Notes under the pieces: model-generated
The model's database searches: none
What the model was told of the DNA's origin: nothing
What the model saw: only the letters and a program-made list of their open reading frames with translations
Origin: Oscillospiraceae bacterium
GTDB taxonomy: Bacteria; Bacillota; Clostridia; Oscillospirales; Oscillospiraceae
Reading direction: 5' to 3'
NCBI GenBank assembly: GCA_030625685.1
Contig: DAOUQJ010000011.1
Location: 47,880-111,879, forward strand
Length of the DNA: 64,000 bases
Translations under genes and position numbers: made by a program
Part shown: positions 15,254-24,444 of the stretch, piece after piece
Layout of the letters: each line of letters begins with the position of its first letter
Numbering within the stretch: the first letter of the stretch is position 1

Positions 15254-17206
15254 TTATTCTGCATCTTCAAAATCAGCTTCATCATCAGAATTAGCATCTT
15301 CTAGCAAAGCACGGATAGAAAGTGAAACTTTCTTATTATCTAAATCAATGTCAGTGATTTTAGCATCAACTGTTTGACCTTCTGCAAGTTCATCACCTGG
15401 TTTTTCTACACGATGATTTGCAATTTGAGAAATATGAATCAGTCCATCAACGCCAGGAATAATCTCAGCAAAAGCGCCAAAAGCCATAATTTTCACAATT
15501 CGAACTGAAGCAACAGATCCAACTTCATAAGTGCTTGTGAAAGAATCCCATGGATTTACACTGTTGTCTTTCATGCCTAGAGAAATTTTCTTTTTCTCAG
15601 CATCAAGAGAAAGAACATATACTTCTACTTCATCGCCAACACTGACTACTTCAGCAGGATTTTTGATGCGGCTCCATGATAGTTGAGATACGTGTACCAT
15701 ACCATCTACGCCACCGATGTCGACAAATGCACCATATGATGTCAAAGATTTAACAACACCTTGATATTTTTTGCCTTCTTCAATGCTATCCCAAATTTGT
15801 TGTGCTTTTGCATTGCGTTCTTCAGTAAGTACGGCACGGATAGAGCCAACAACTCTACGACGTGAACGATTAACTTCAGTAATGCGCATACGAACTTTTT
15901 GTTTGAGCATTTCAGACATAGCAGCGCCTTTTGGCAAACCTGTTTGTGATGCAGGAATAAACACACGCACACCTTTTACAGAAGCCACAATGCCACCTTT
16001 GTTTTCTTCTACGACAGTACCTTCCACAATCTCTTCATCAGCTTGTGCTTTTTCGATATTGTCCCAGTTTTTCACGCTATCCAAACGTTTTTTAGAAAGA
16101 GTAATCATACCTTCCATATCGTTAACACGCATGACATATGTTTCAATTTCATCGCCAACTTTTACGATATCTTCGACTTTCGCGTCAACATCGTCAGTTA
16201 GCTCAGAAACAGGAATATATCCAGCATGTTTCGTACCTAAGTCAACTTGTATCTCTGTTGGTGTAACAGTTGTTACAATACCAGTTACCTTATCTCCCGT
16301 ATTTAAAGTTTTGATCGACTTTTCAAGCATTTCTGCAAATGACTCTTCGATCTCCATGATTTCATCGCTCATTTTGTCATAGACCTCCTTTATTATCCAC
16401 TCGGGTGTAGAAGCACCCGCAGTGATACCAACAGAAGCTAGGCCTTTTAACAAATCAAAATCTAACTCCTGCGCCCGACCTATATGAAATACAATCGGGC
16501 AGTATACTCGACATAAATCTGCAAGATGTTTTGTGTTGGAACTTTTTTTATCTCCAACAACAATCATGGCATCACTGCACTTTGCAAGCTCAGTTGCCTC
16601 AGACTGCCGCATATACGTAGCTCTACATATTGTATCAAAGATTTCATGGTTTGTACACTCTTTTTTTAGTTTTTCTCGACATAAACTCCAAATCGATTGA
16701 GAAAATGTTGTTTGACAAACAATCGTTATTGCTTCACCCAACAAATGAGGATTATTTGCAATCCAGTTTTCCAATTCTTCTAGTGTTGAGATGATATAAA
16801 ATTGCTCACACCAACTTGAAATTGCAATGACTTCTGGATGTGTTTTAATCCCTATAATCATCACAATTCGATTGCGTACAGTGGCATCTTGGACAATTGA
16901 GTGAATCTTAGATACTTTGGGGCAAGTTGCATCCACGAGTGAGCAACCTTTCTCTTGCAAAGCATTTAATACAGTTTTTGTTTCACCATGAGATCGTATG
17001 ATTACAGTAGATTTTGCAGGTATCAATTCATGTTCTAACTCACAGTCTACACCCTGTTTGGACAATTCTTCAATTACAAAATCATTGTGTATGACTGGAC
17101 CTAACATAATACAATTTTGCGACAGCTTACCTGCATTTTGTGCCATACTGACTGCACGTTTCACTCCAAAACAAAATCCAGCGTGTTCACATAATGTGCA
17201 ACTCAA
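15254..17206 (-). CDS. IspH - ribosomal protein S1 fusion
   Basis: The N-terminal 285 residues are 4-hydroxy-3-methylbut-2-enyl diphosphate reductase (last step of the MEP isoprenoid pathway). The three [4Fe-4S] cysteines are visible in AGFCFGV (C12), DATCPKV (C95) and DTICRAT (C194), and the catalytic glutamate is in HPEV (E125). From residue about 303 onward there are four S1 RNA-binding domains (about 303-370, 388-455, 474-543, 560-628), followed by an acidic tail. This fusion is known in Clostridia. The gene begins with TTG, overlapping the plsC stop codon (TTGA), so it is translationally coupled. Both halves look intact. Confidence 0.95.
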   Translation of the reverse strand: MSCTLCEHAGFCFGVKRAVSMAQNAGKLSQNCIMLGPVIHNDFVIEELSKQGVDCELEHELIPAKSTVIIRSHGETKTVLNALQEKGCSLVDATCPKVSKIHSIVQDATVRNRIVMIIGIKTHPEVIAISSWCEQFYIISTLEELENWIANNPHLLGEAITIVCQTTFSQSIWSLCREKLKKECTNHEIFDTICRATYMRQSEATELAKCSDAMIVVGDKKSSNTKHLADLCRVYCPIVFHIGRAQELDFDLLKGLASVGITAGASTPEWIIKEVYDKMSDEIMEIEESFAEMLEKSIKTLNTGDKVTGIVTTVTPTEIQVDLGTKHAGYIPVSELTDDVDAKVEDIVKVGDEIETYVMRVNDMEGMITLSKKRLDSVKNWDNIEKAQADEEIVEGTVVEENKGGIVASVKGVRVFIPASQTGLPKGAAMSEMLKQKVRMRITEVNRSRRRVVGSIRAVLTEERNAKAQQIWDSIEEGKKYQGVVKSLTSYGAFVDIGGVDGMVHVSQLSWSRIKNPAEVVSVGDEVEVYVLSLDAEKKKISLGMKDNSVNPWDSFTSTYEVGSVASVRIVKIMAFGAFAEIIPGVDGLIHISQIANHRVEKPGDELAEGQTVDAKITDIDLDNKKVSLSIRALLEDANSDDEADFEDAE

Positions 17207-17796
17207 CGCAATTCATCCCCCAGTTTCGCTATCTTATTCATTAAATCATCAGTTATAGCTTGATATGCCTCAGCTGTAGATTTTTCCTTGTCCAAAATTG
17301 GATGATATGGTTCGCCAATGACAACTGGTGTAGCGTGAAAACATCTTTTTTTTGCAGGTATATATACAGGAATAATCGGAACATGTGTGCGAGATGCTAA
17401 CATTGCGGCACCATTCTTTCCTTCTAACGCTTCTTCACCACCACGTGTTCCTTCTGGAAACACCAAAAGTTTTTCATTGTTTTTCAGCATTTTCATCGCA
17501 TTTTTTATTGCTGAAATATCAGCTTCTCCACGTTTTACAAATACCATTGCTTCACTTTTTTTAAGTAAGAACCCAGCAATTGGCCACTGACTCATTTCAT
17601 ATTTTGCCATAGCTCTAATCGGATTTTTCATAGTAAATGCATTCACCACTAATACAGGATCAATATTACTTGTATGATTAGGACATATGAGTGCACCACC
17701 TTGCGGTATATTCTTTGCACCAATCACGCGCCAAGGGTAAATCACTATATACACAATTCTTAAAACCCAATAAACAAATCGATAATACCCATTCAT
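17203..17796 (-). CDS. plsC: 1-acyl-sn-glycerol-3-phosphate acyltransferase
   Basis: The 197-residue protein has the acyltransferase HX4D motif in NHTSNIDPVL (H41, D46), the glycerol-phosphate binding VFPEGTRGG motif (about residue 113), and an N-terminal hydrophobic segment that anchors it to the membrane. It acylates lysophosphatidic acid to phosphatidic acid for phospholipid synthesis. It overlaps cmk upstream (ATGA) and ispH/rpsA downstream (TTGA). The cmk-plsC-ispH/rpsA run is conserved in clostridial genomes. It is short for the family but not truncated. Confidence 0.93.
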   Translation of the reverse strand: MNGYYRFVYWVLRIVYIVIYPWRVIGAKNIPQGGALICPNHTSNIDPVLVVNAFTMKNPIRAMAKYEMSQWPIAGFLLKKSEAMVFVKRGEADISAIKNAMKMLKNNEKLLVFPEGTRGGEEALEGKNGAAMLASRTHVPIIPVYIPAKKRCFHATPVVIGEPYHPILDKEKSTAEAYQAITDDLMNKIAKLGDELR

Positions 17797-18464
17797 ATAC
17801 CCAAATTCTCCTCTACTAATCCCCTCAAAACTTGAAAACTTTCCTCTAAGTCTAGAATAGAAGTATCAACAACAATTGCATCCTCTGCTGCTTTGAGCGG
17901 TGCAATTGTACGATTACTATCTTGCTCATCTCTACTTGATATTTCACTGCAAATCTGCTCAAAAGAAACCTGACTTCCTTTTTGCAATAATTCTGCATGT
18001 CGTCTTTTTGCTCTTTCTTCTACAGAAGCAGTCAAGAAAATTTTCAATGCTGCATCAGGCAAAATAACAGTACCAATATCGCGTCCATCCATAACAACAC
18101 TATGTTGTTTGGCCATATTACGTTGTGTTTTGAGTAAAAACTCTCTCACTTCAGGAATGCGCGAAACTAGTGAAGCAAGCCTTGATACTTCATTTTGACG
18201 AATTTGAAAGGTTACATCTTCACCATTCATTAACATATGTTGCAAACCATCCGCCTCATGCGTAATCGTTAACTCTAAGTCGGGAAGAACTGATATCACT
18301 TCTTGATCACACTCACAATTTTTATTTTGTTTATGTGCAAACAATCCTACAGAGCGATATATTGCTCCTGTATCCACATATAAAAAACCAATACTCTCAG
18401 CTAAGCGCTTTGCCAATGTACTTTTACCAGCACCAGCTGGACCATCTATGGCTATACTTAACAT
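17793..18464 (-). CDS. cmk: Cytidylate kinase
   Basis: The 223-residue enzyme phosphorylates CMP/dCMP. It shows the P-loop IDGPAGAGKST (residues 6-16), the FLYVDTGAIYRSVGL substrate segment and MDGRDIGTVILPDA. The start at 18464 is fixed by AAAAGGAG upstream and by the protein beginning MLSIAIDGPAG; a longer in-frame extension upstream overlaps the flavoprotein gene and is not real. The start codon comes one base after that gene's stop. plsC follows with an ATGA overlap. Confidence 0.96.
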   Translation of the reverse strand: MLSIAIDGPAGAGKSTLAKRLAESIGFLYVDTGAIYRSVGLFAHKQNKNCECDQEVISVLPDLELTITHEADGLQHMLMNGEDVTFQIRQNEVSRLASLVSRIPEVREFLLKTQRNMAKQHSVVMDGRDIGTVILPDAALKIFLTASVEERAKRRHAELLQKGSQVSFEQICSEISSRDEQDSNRTIAPLKAAEDAIVVDTSILDLEESFQVLRGLVEENLGI

Positions 18465-18465
18465 A

Positions 18466-19716
18466 TCATTTCTCCTTTTTTGCAAATATTGCAGCCTGTT
18501 CACCCGCCACAAATCCAGTAGACCACGCAATTTGCAAATTAAACCCACCAGTGTAGGCATCTACATCAATAATCTCGCCAGCAAAAAACAAACCATTTAC
18601 CAACTTAGACATCATCGATTTAGGATCAATTTCTTTTGTTTTAACTCCGCCGGCGGTAATAATAGCTTCCTCTATAGGTCGTTTTTCAGATATCTTTATT
18701 GAAAACCGTTTAAAAAGATCTATTAATTTCATACGTTGCTTTTTCGTAATATCGTGGATTTTAGTGTCACCCAATATTTGTGCTCTCTCTAGCATAACTG
18801 GTATCATCAATCTAGGAAGCAATGATTCTAAAACATTTTGAATGTTGCGATTCGAATTGTTTTTAAATTCTCTTAGCAACCGATCTTCCAATTGTTCTTC
18901 TGTTAAAGCTGGTTTTAAATCAATAGTAAGTGAATATATATCTCCATCAAAATCCCTCATTTGTGAACTTGCTTTTAGCACAAGAGGACCTGACAAACCG
19001 AAGTGTGTGAAGAGCAACTCACCTTGTTCCTCAAAAATCACTTTCTTTTTCTTATTTTTCACAGTCAAAGTCACGTTGCGAAGTGACAATCCTTGCATTT
19101 TACTGCAATCTTCTCCATTTTCCACCAGAGGAACCAATCCTCCCTGCAGAGTAGTAACAGTGTGTCCTAACAATTGTGCCATTTCATGCCCTGCACCATT
19201 GGAGCCTGTGGTAGGATATGATACTCCCCCAGTAGCTATAACAAGTGCATCACACAGAATCTCTTGATTGGTCAATTTAACCGCTTGTATAGAACCATTC
19301 TGCACGACTAGCGCTTCTGCTTTGTCCTTTATAATTTTAACTCCTTGTCTGCGCAACGCAAAAAAAAGAGCATCAATAATATCATATGCTTTATCAGAAC
19401 AGGGAAACACTCTACCTCCACGTTCTGTTTTGAGCGGTACATTGAGTTGTTCAAAAAATGTCATTGTCTCACTCGGTGTAAACCGCCGAACTGAGCTGTG
19501 CATAAAGCGCGCATTGTGCGGGATATTTAGAAGCATCGTTTCAATGTCACATTCGTTAGTAACATTGCAACGTCCTTTACCAGTAATGTAAATTTTTCGA
19601 CCAAGCTTTTCATTTTTTTCTATTAGTGTGACATGAACACCTTGTTTTTTTGCCTGCAAAGCTGCCATCATGCCAGCTGCACCGCCACCTATTACAACAA
19701 CATTATATTCTTTCAC
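18466..19716 (-). CDS. BaiN/HI0933-like NAD(P)/FAD-dependent oxidoreductase
   Basis: A flavoprotein of 416 residues with the N-terminal FAD-binding Rossmann motif VVIGGGAAGMMAAL, the family signature GRKIYITGKGRCNVTN, and the C-terminal FAGEIIDVDAYTGGFNLQIAW. This matches the HI0933/YhiN/BaiN group. BaiN is implicated in bile-acid reduction, but most members are uncharacterised, and this one sits in a housekeeping context. It starts with GTG, sharing one base with the stop of the RpiR regulator, and is followed by cmk after one base. Substrate unknown. Confidence 0.93.
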   Translation of the reverse strand: MKEYNVVVIGGGAAGMMAALQAKKQGVHVTLIEKNEKLGRKIYITGKGRCNVTNECDIETMLLNIPHNARFMHSSVRRFTPSETMTFFEQLNVPLKTERGGRVFPCSDKAYDIIDALFFALRRQGVKIIKDKAEALVVQNGSIQAVKLTNQEILCDALVIATGGVSYPTTGSNGAGHEMAQLLGHTVTTLQGGLVPLVENGEDCSKMQGLSLRNVTLTVKNKKKKVIFEEQGELLFTHFGLSGPLVLKASSQMRDFDGDIYSLTIDLKPALTEEQLEDRLLREFKNNSNRNIQNVLESLLPRLMIPVMLERAQILGDTKIHDITKKQRMKLIDLFKRFSIKISEKRPIEEAIITAGGVKTKEIDPKSMMSKLVNGLFFAGEIIDVDAYTGGFNLQIAWSTGFVAGEQAAIFAKKEK

Positions 19717-20579
19717 TACTCATCATCCTCTGAATTCACAAAAACTTCCTCTTCTGTCCATATCTTCTCTAAGTTTTCAAGCGTTTTTCCTACCTCATCT
19801 GCACGTCTTCTCGCTACCGCCACCAATAAAGCATTGATCATACTAAGAGGCGCAACCAATGAATCGGCAAAAGAAGCCATATCACTTTGGGCAAGGAGAA
19901 GATGATGAGCAGTTTTTGCAACCGCTGTATTATTTCTATCCGTCATAGCAATAATAGTAGCACCTTGTTCTCTCGCAAACTCCAAAGCCTTTAATGTACG
20001 AAGTGAGTATCTTGGAAAACTAATTCCAACAATGACATCACCTTCACCAATCCTTCCCAGCACTTCAAAAATAGTACTACCTTGGTCAACATGTATAACA
20101 TTATCAAATACAAAGCGAAAATTGAACGCCAAAAATCCAGATAAGAAACTTGAAGAACGAACACCTAAAACATAGATTCGTTTTGCATTTACAAGTGCTT
20201 GCACTGCATGTCCGAAACTTTCATGGTCCGCTTGCTCCATCGTAATTCTTATTTTCTCCATATCTGAATTCATTACATTTTTAATAATATCTTCATTGCC
20301 AATTAAATCATTTGCCACTTCCATACGTTGCAAAGTAGTCAGTTTGTTTTTAATCATTTCTTGCAAAGCTTTTTGCATTGCTGGATATCCAGAAAAACCA
20401 AGTTCTGCTGCAAAACGAACTACTGTTGACTCACTCACATTTACAGTAGCTCCTAATTTGCTCGCAGTCATAAAGGCTGCTTTATCGTATGAATTTAGCA
20501 TGAAATTGGCAATATTTTTTTGACCTTTTGAGAATGTATGCTTATGTTGATTGATCAGCGATAAAACATCGTTTTTCAT
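19716..20579 (-). CDS. MurR/RpiR family transcriptional regulator
   Basis: The 287-residue protein has an N-terminal RpiR-type helix-turn-helix (about residues 1-77; NVSESTVVRFAAELGFSGYP is the recognition part) and a C-terminal SIS sugar-isomerase domain (about 120-250; RIYVLGVRSSSFLSGFL and VIVGISFPRYSLRTLKAL). Such regulators sense phosphosugars and control sugar or cell-wall recycling genes. Here it is cotranscribed with the BaiN-like flavoprotein rather than a sugar operon, so its regulon is not evident. Its start is at the 5' end of the cluster, separated from rluB by about 100 bases. Confidence 0.92.
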   Translation of the reverse strand: MKNDVLSLINQHKHTFSKGQKNIANFMLNSYDKAAFMTASKLGATVNVSESTVVRFAAELGFSGYPAMQKALQEMIKNKLTTLQRMEVANDLIGNEDIIKNVMNSDMEKIRITMEQADHESFGHAVQALVNAKRIYVLGVRSSSFLSGFLAFNFRFVFDNVIHVDQGSTIFEVLGRIGEGDVIVGISFPRYSLRTLKALEFAREQGATIIAMTDRNNTAVAKTAHHLLLAQSDMASFADSLVAPLSMINALLVAVARRRADEVGKTLENLEKIWTEEEVFVNSEDDE

Positions 20580-20678
20580 ACTATTGTCTCCATCTATACT
20601 GCAAATTTAATCAGTTTTTTATCCAATCATAGCTTTTTTACCGATAAAATGCAAGTTATAGACGTTAAAATTTCATTT

Positions 20679-21386
20679 TCATTTTGTTAATTGTGCAATT
20701 TCACTCTCATTGAGATGTCTCCATTCACCTTTCTTTAGTTGTTTGTCTAAATGCAAAAAACCTTCTCTCACTCGAATCAATCGTTTGACAGTAAGAGCAG
20801 CATGTGCACACATACGACGCACTTGATGCTTTTTCCCCTCATGAATAGTTATAGATATTACGCTAACATGCTCAAATTGCCTTATTACTTTAACTTTAGC
20901 AGGTAAAAATACCTCTCCAGCGTCAACAATCTTTGTTTGTAAAATTGGAACCGCTTTCTCAACATTTCCGGAGACCCAGGTAACATACTCTTTTTCAATC
21001 ATATGACTAGGATGAATGAGGCGCTGCGTTAAATCACCGTCATTTGTCATAATCAGAAGACCTTCCGAATTCAAATCTAATCTTCCCACTGGCCAAACAC
21101 GAACTTGACATTCTTTCACCAAATCCCACACCGTTTTTCGACCTTTTTCATCACTCATCGTAGTCACAAAACCTTTGGGTTTATTTAACATGATATATAA
21201 TTTCTTTTCTTCTGGTGCGATAGGTTTTCCATCTACTGTAACAGTATCTTCTTCAAATGAAGCTTTGTCACCAAGTTGGGCCATCACACCATTTACCATA
21301 ACGCGTCCAGATTGTATATACTCTTCTGCTTTCCTACGTGAACATATCCCACTTTGGGATAACAACTTTTGCAATCTTTCTTTCAT
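20679..21386 (-). CDS. rluB: rRNA pseudouridine synthase (RsuA/RluB family)
   Basis: An S4 RNA-binding domain (residues 1-60, LQKLLSQSGICSRRKAEEYI) precedes the catalytic domain with the motif PVGRLDLNSEGLLIMTNDG (catalytic D104). These enzymes isomerise uridines in 23S or 16S rRNA; the RluB type acts on 23S helix 89. Length, 235 residues, is normal. It follows dacF in the conserved DUF2953-ytfJ-dacF-rluB order. The exact target (RluB, RluE, RluF or RsuA) cannot be separated with certainty by eye. Confidence 0.93.
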   Translation of the reverse strand: MKERLQKLLSQSGICSRRKAEEYIQSGRVMVNGVMAQLGDKASFEEDTVTVDGKPIAPEEKKLYIMLNKPKGFVTTMSDEKGRKTVWDLVKECQVRVWPVGRLDLNSEGLLIMTNDGDLTQRLIHPSHMIEKEYVTWVSGNVEKAVPILQTKIVDAGEVFLPAKVKVIRQFEHVSVISITIHEGKKHQVRRMCAHAALTVKRLIRVREGFLHLDKQLKKGEWRHLNESEIAQLTK

Positions 21387-21404
21387 ATATTTCCCTCAAT
21401 ATGT

Positions 21405-21428
21405 AAAAGCGGCGTATGATTACGTCGC
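21405..21428 (-). terminator. Hairpin overlapping the dacF stop codon
   Basis: GCGACGTA (21421-21428) and TACGCCGC (21409-21416) form an 8-bp stem on the minus strand followed by TTTT. It overlaps the dacF stop codon and may reduce transcription into rluB. Confidence 0.45.
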
Positions 21429-22577
21429 TTCAGTATTTTGATTTCTCTTTGGTAAATAAAACTGATACTCATCGTCAAACATTTCAAACAATTTATGAAT
21501 ACTATGATTTGCAAGAACCGTATTTTGTTCCACTGCATTACAGTAACGCAAGTAACTAACGCCAATGAGCTCATCATTCACATACACTTCAACATTTCCT
21601 GCAATACTGTCTTGCTTTACGGGAGCATGCACAAAATCAGCTATATTGATTTTAACTTCTGACTGATCTCCATCTTTCAAAGGATACGAAATCGTTTCAT
21701 CTGCATAAAGAGGCACAGAACGAACAAAACTACCTTCTACGCGGATTTTAGTGATTTCTTCTCCTTGGGAAACAAGCTCTTCATTCTGAAATGAAGAAAA
21801 TCCATAATCAAAAAGTTTCATATGATCACACCAATCATTCGGATCAGATAAGGTTACAACTACTAAAGTATGTCCATTTCTTTGCGCCGCCGTTACTAAC
21901 GTACGACCTGCCTTCTCAGTGTAACCTGTTTTCATGCCAATGCAACCTTCATATCGCCACAAAAGTTTATTGCTATTGGTGAAATTTCGCTCATCAAATG
22001 CAATGCTTTTAGTTGAAACAACGTTCGCTAAGACTTCATTTTTTAAAACACAAGTAGCCAGCTTTGCCATATCTGCTGCTGTTGAGTAATGTGCTTCATG
22101 ATTTAATCCATTTGGATTGCGAAAACTACTATTTGACATGTTTAAATCAATTGCTCTATTATTCATCCAGTCTACAAATGTCTCAACATCTCCACCACAA
22201 AATCCAGCTACTGCTACCGCTGCATCATTTCCTGACCGTAATAACAATCCATATAAAAGTGTTTCAAGAGTTACTTCCTCAAATGGTTTTAAATAGATTG
22301 AAGACCCCTCAATATTTGTCCATTCTTCTTTAATTCTTACAGTTTGCTTTATATCCGGCTGTGATTCTACAGCGACGAGTGCCGTCATAAGCTTTGTAAT
22401 GCTGGCAATCAATCTCTTCTCATCTGAATTCTTTTCATATAACACTCGATTAGAATCTACATCGATTAATATTGCAGATTTTGCAGAAACGTCTGGCGCA
22501 TTCATTATAGCTTCTGCAGAAATGGCATTACATGTTAGCAGAATAAAACAAATCAAAAAATAAACCCCATACTTCAA
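21420..22577 (-). CDS. dacF: D-alanyl-D-alanine carboxypeptidase (DacF type)
   Basis: A penicillin-binding protein of 385 residues with signal peptide (residues 1-22) and all three active-site motifs: SITK (S59-K62), SGN (115-117) and KTG (216-218). A C-terminal beta domain (about 275-370) follows the peptidase S11 domain. It trims the terminal D-Ala from peptidoglycan pentapeptides outside the cell. Its place behind ytfJ suggests the sporulation form DacF, which adjusts spore cortex cross-linking. The start codon is TTG with GGAGTG 8 bases upstream, and the start region lies in a long inverted repeat. Confidence 0.94.
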   Translation of the reverse strand: MKYGVYFLICFILLTCNAISAEAIMNAPDVSAKSAILIDVDSNRVLYEKNSDEKRLIASITKLMTALVAVESQPDIKQTVRIKEEWTNIEGSSIYLKPFEEVTLETLLYGLLLRSGNDAAVAVAGFCGGDVETFVDWMNNRAIDLNMSNSSFRNPNGLNHEAHYSTAADMAKLATCVLKNEVLANVVSTKSIAFDERNFTNSNKLLWRYEGCIGMKTGYTEKAGRTLVTAAQRNGHTLVVVTLSDPNDWCDHMKLFDYGFSSFQNEELVSQGEEITKIRVEGSFVRSVPLYADETISYPLKDGDQSEVKINIADFVHAPVKQDSIAGNVEVYVNDELIGVSYLRYCNAVEQNTVLANHSIHKLFEMFDDEYQFYLPKRNQNTEAT

Positions 22578-22620
22578 AACGTATCACTCCATTTGTGTAG
22601 TTTTGTCTTAGTATGGGGTT
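22563..22620 (-). promoter_or_regulatory. Inverted repeat enclosing the dacF start
   Basis: AACCCCATACT (22610-22620 on the minus strand) and AGTATGGGGTT (22563-22573) are perfect 11-bp complements. The loop holds the dacF ribosome binding site and TTG start, and the second arm covers codons 2 to 5. In the mRNA this hairpin could modulate initiation. Confidence 0.5.
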
Positions 22621-22631
22621 AAACGCGTAAT

Positions 22632-23021
22632 TTATTCTTCTTCTGATTTTTTACATAATTGTGATACCTTATCGACTAGATCTGGAACCATATCAACTAC
22701 TCTATCAAGAGTGGTATCTGCAGGTGTTGACATATTGAGCATTTTTACTGTCGTACCATTTACTACAATAAATGCTACGGGAGTAATTTTAACACCTGCT
22801 CCTCCTCCGCCTCCAAAATTGTTATTATGCTCAGGTTTTTGATTTTTCCCAGAAAACTCTGAACCGCCAGTTCCAAAACCAAATGAAAGAGTCGAAACTG
22901 GTATTAAAGTAATTTCTCCAGTTTTGATAGGTTCTCCAATAATTGTGTTGGCATCTGCCAATTCACGAATTTTTTGAATAGTTGTTGCCATCATTTCATT
23001 AATTGGATGATTATTTTCCAT
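22632..23021 (-). CDS. ytfJ: GerW/YtfJ family sporulation protein
   Basis: The 129-residue protein matches YtfJ (GerW): IQKIRELADANTIIGEPI, then TLIPVSTLSFGFGTGG, a glycine-rich NNFGGGGGAGVKITPVAFIVV loop, and a C-terminal VDMVPDLVDKV segment. In Bacillus, GerW is made in the forespore and is needed for normal germination. It overlaps the upstream DUF2953 gene by 11 bases, a conserved pair in spore formers, and precedes dacF. Confidence 0.92.
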   Translation of the reverse strand: MENNHPINEMMATTIQKIRELADANTIIGEPIKTGEITLIPVSTLSFGFGTGGSEFSGKNQKPEHNNNFGGGGGAGVKITPVAFIVVNGTTVKMLNMSTPADTTLDRVVDMVPDLVDKVSQLCKKSEEE

Positions 23022-23628
23022 GTGAATGTACCACCTTTCGTAAACTCATATTTTGAAAAAGTCTTCGTAAAACTTTGATACTTATAAAACTAGCTTGCCA
23101 AAGCGCTATCGAAATCATGCCTTTTAGATAAACATCTGGTTTCTCACTTTCGAAATTAAGTGAAGTATCTACTCTAATTTGTTTAACTTTAAAATTTGCC
23201 TTCATCAGCGCCAACACTCCATGCATAGCTGCATTTAATCTGCCAAAATTTATTGCACAGCTAACTGGATCACTTGACGCCCAACACACATCCAAAATCA
23301 ATTTATCAATTGATAGATACCTTCTTATACACTCAAAAATAAGTGTTATAGTGGGTATCGCATTTTTTATAAATCCCTTTTTCAGGTATTCCTTATTAAT
23401 TGAATATTTCGCTTCTTTGTTTTTAACTTTATCTTTTTTAAGTTTCTTTTCTTTACTTTTTCTTGGCTTTTGAGATGAGAAATCAAAATATAAGAGTCCA
23501 ATACCTGCTACAACACTTTGCTTTCCAACAGAATACTCAACAAATACCCAAATACGAGTCATCAGAATTAGAAAACAAATTGCTAATATAAATAATATAG
23601 CCAGGTCTATCACACCCTTTCGTTTCAA
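23011..23628 (-). CDS. DUF2953 domain protein
   Basis: A 205-residue protein with an N-terminal membrane anchor (residues 7-28), a lysine-rich linker (RKSKEKKLKKDKVKNK), and a C-terminal part containing the DUF2953 block CAINFGRLNAAMHGVLALM. Genes for this domain lie next to ytfJ in most endospore formers, which links it to sporulation, but no activity is known. It starts about 40 bases after the M50 protease gene's divergent boundary and overlaps ytfJ by 11 bases. Confidence 0.85.
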   Translation of the reverse strand: MKRKGVIDLAILFILAICFLILMTRIWVFVEYSVGKQSVVAGIGLLYFDFSSQKPRKSKEKKLKKDKVKNKEAKYSINKEYLKKGFIKNAIPTITLIFECIRRYLSIDKLILDVCWASSDPVSCAINFGRLNAAMHGVLALMKANFKVKQIRVDTSLNFESEKPDVYLKGMISIALWQASFISIKVLRRLFQNMSLRKVVHSHGK

Positions 23629-23666
23629 TATAAATGATTGCCAACTATAAGCTCACTTATTCTCCA

Positions 23667-24350
23667 TTACATCAATAGAGAAATAACAACTTGTTGCACA
23701 AATTCACTCATATCTAACATAAAAGTAATCACAGCTTGCGAGGCATAGCGAAGTGGGGTAGTAATATATCCCATCCATAAAAGCCCCATCAAAATAAACA
23801 TCCCAATAAATTCATAACGCATCAGTGTATAATAAATTTTTTCAGGTAATATTGCTCCCATAATTTTTGAACCGTCTAAAGGTGGAAACGGAATCAAATT
23901 AAATAAACCCAAACCAATATTCAACACAAGTAGCATCTGTAAAAAGTCGATAAGAACAGTTGTGTTAAAACTTCCATATATATATTGAACAGAAATTACA
24001 ATTTGCAACAGAATCGCTGTAATAAATGCCAGTATGAAATTTGAAAAAGGTCCAGCAAATGCTGTAATTGCCATTCCCAACTTAGGATTTTTAAAATATC
24101 TCATATCAACTGGTACAGGCTTCGCCCATCCAAATCCAACTGAAATCATCATAAGAGCCCCAATTGGATCAATATGTCTGATTGGGTTGAGTGACAAACG
24201 ATTCATTTTTTTTGCAGTTTGATCACCTAAATAATAAGCAGTTAATCCATGAGAAAGTTCATGAACAATAATACAGATAAGTACAGCGGCAATACGTAGA
24301 AAAAAATACAACATATCGCCCCATTGAATATGTGAAGCAAGGCTATCCAT
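23667..24350 (-). CDS. Site-2 protease family membrane metallopeptidase (M50)
   Basis: A 227-residue intramembrane peptidase with the zinc motif HELSHG in the first helix (about residue 29), RHIDPIGALMMISVGFGWAKP in the middle and a second motif NLIPFPPLDGSKI providing the third ligand (D). Six hydrophobic segments are visible. This is the short YwhC/Rip-like form without PDZ domain. Substrates are unknown. AAGGGG precedes the start. It is separated from engB by a hairpin terminator, so it may have its own promoter. Confidence 0.9.
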   Translation of the reverse strand: MDSLASHIQWGDMLYFFLRIAAVLICIIVHELSHGLTAYYLGDQTAKKMNRLSLNPIRHIDPIGALMMISVGFGWAKPVPVDMRYFKNPKLGMAITAFAGPFSNFILAFITAILLQIVISVQYIYGSFNTTVLIDFLQMLLVLNIGLGLFNLIPFPPLDGSKIMGAILPEKIYYTLMRYEFIGMFILMGLLWMGYITTPLRYASQAVITFMLDMSEFVQQVVISLLM

Positions 24351-24410
24351 ACGGGCACCCCTTATGATTGATATTTAATGATTTTGATTATAACAGAGTT
24401 TTTATAGTAT

Positions 24411-24441
24411 GACAAGAAGACAGGGCTTTTGCCCTGTCTTC
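24411..24441 (-). terminator. Terminator after engB
   Basis: GAAGACAGGGC and GCCCTGTCTTC form a perfect 11-bp stem with an AAAA loop on the minus strand; the tail TTGTC is short in T, so termination may be partial. Confidence 0.6.
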
Positions 24442-24444
24442 AAA

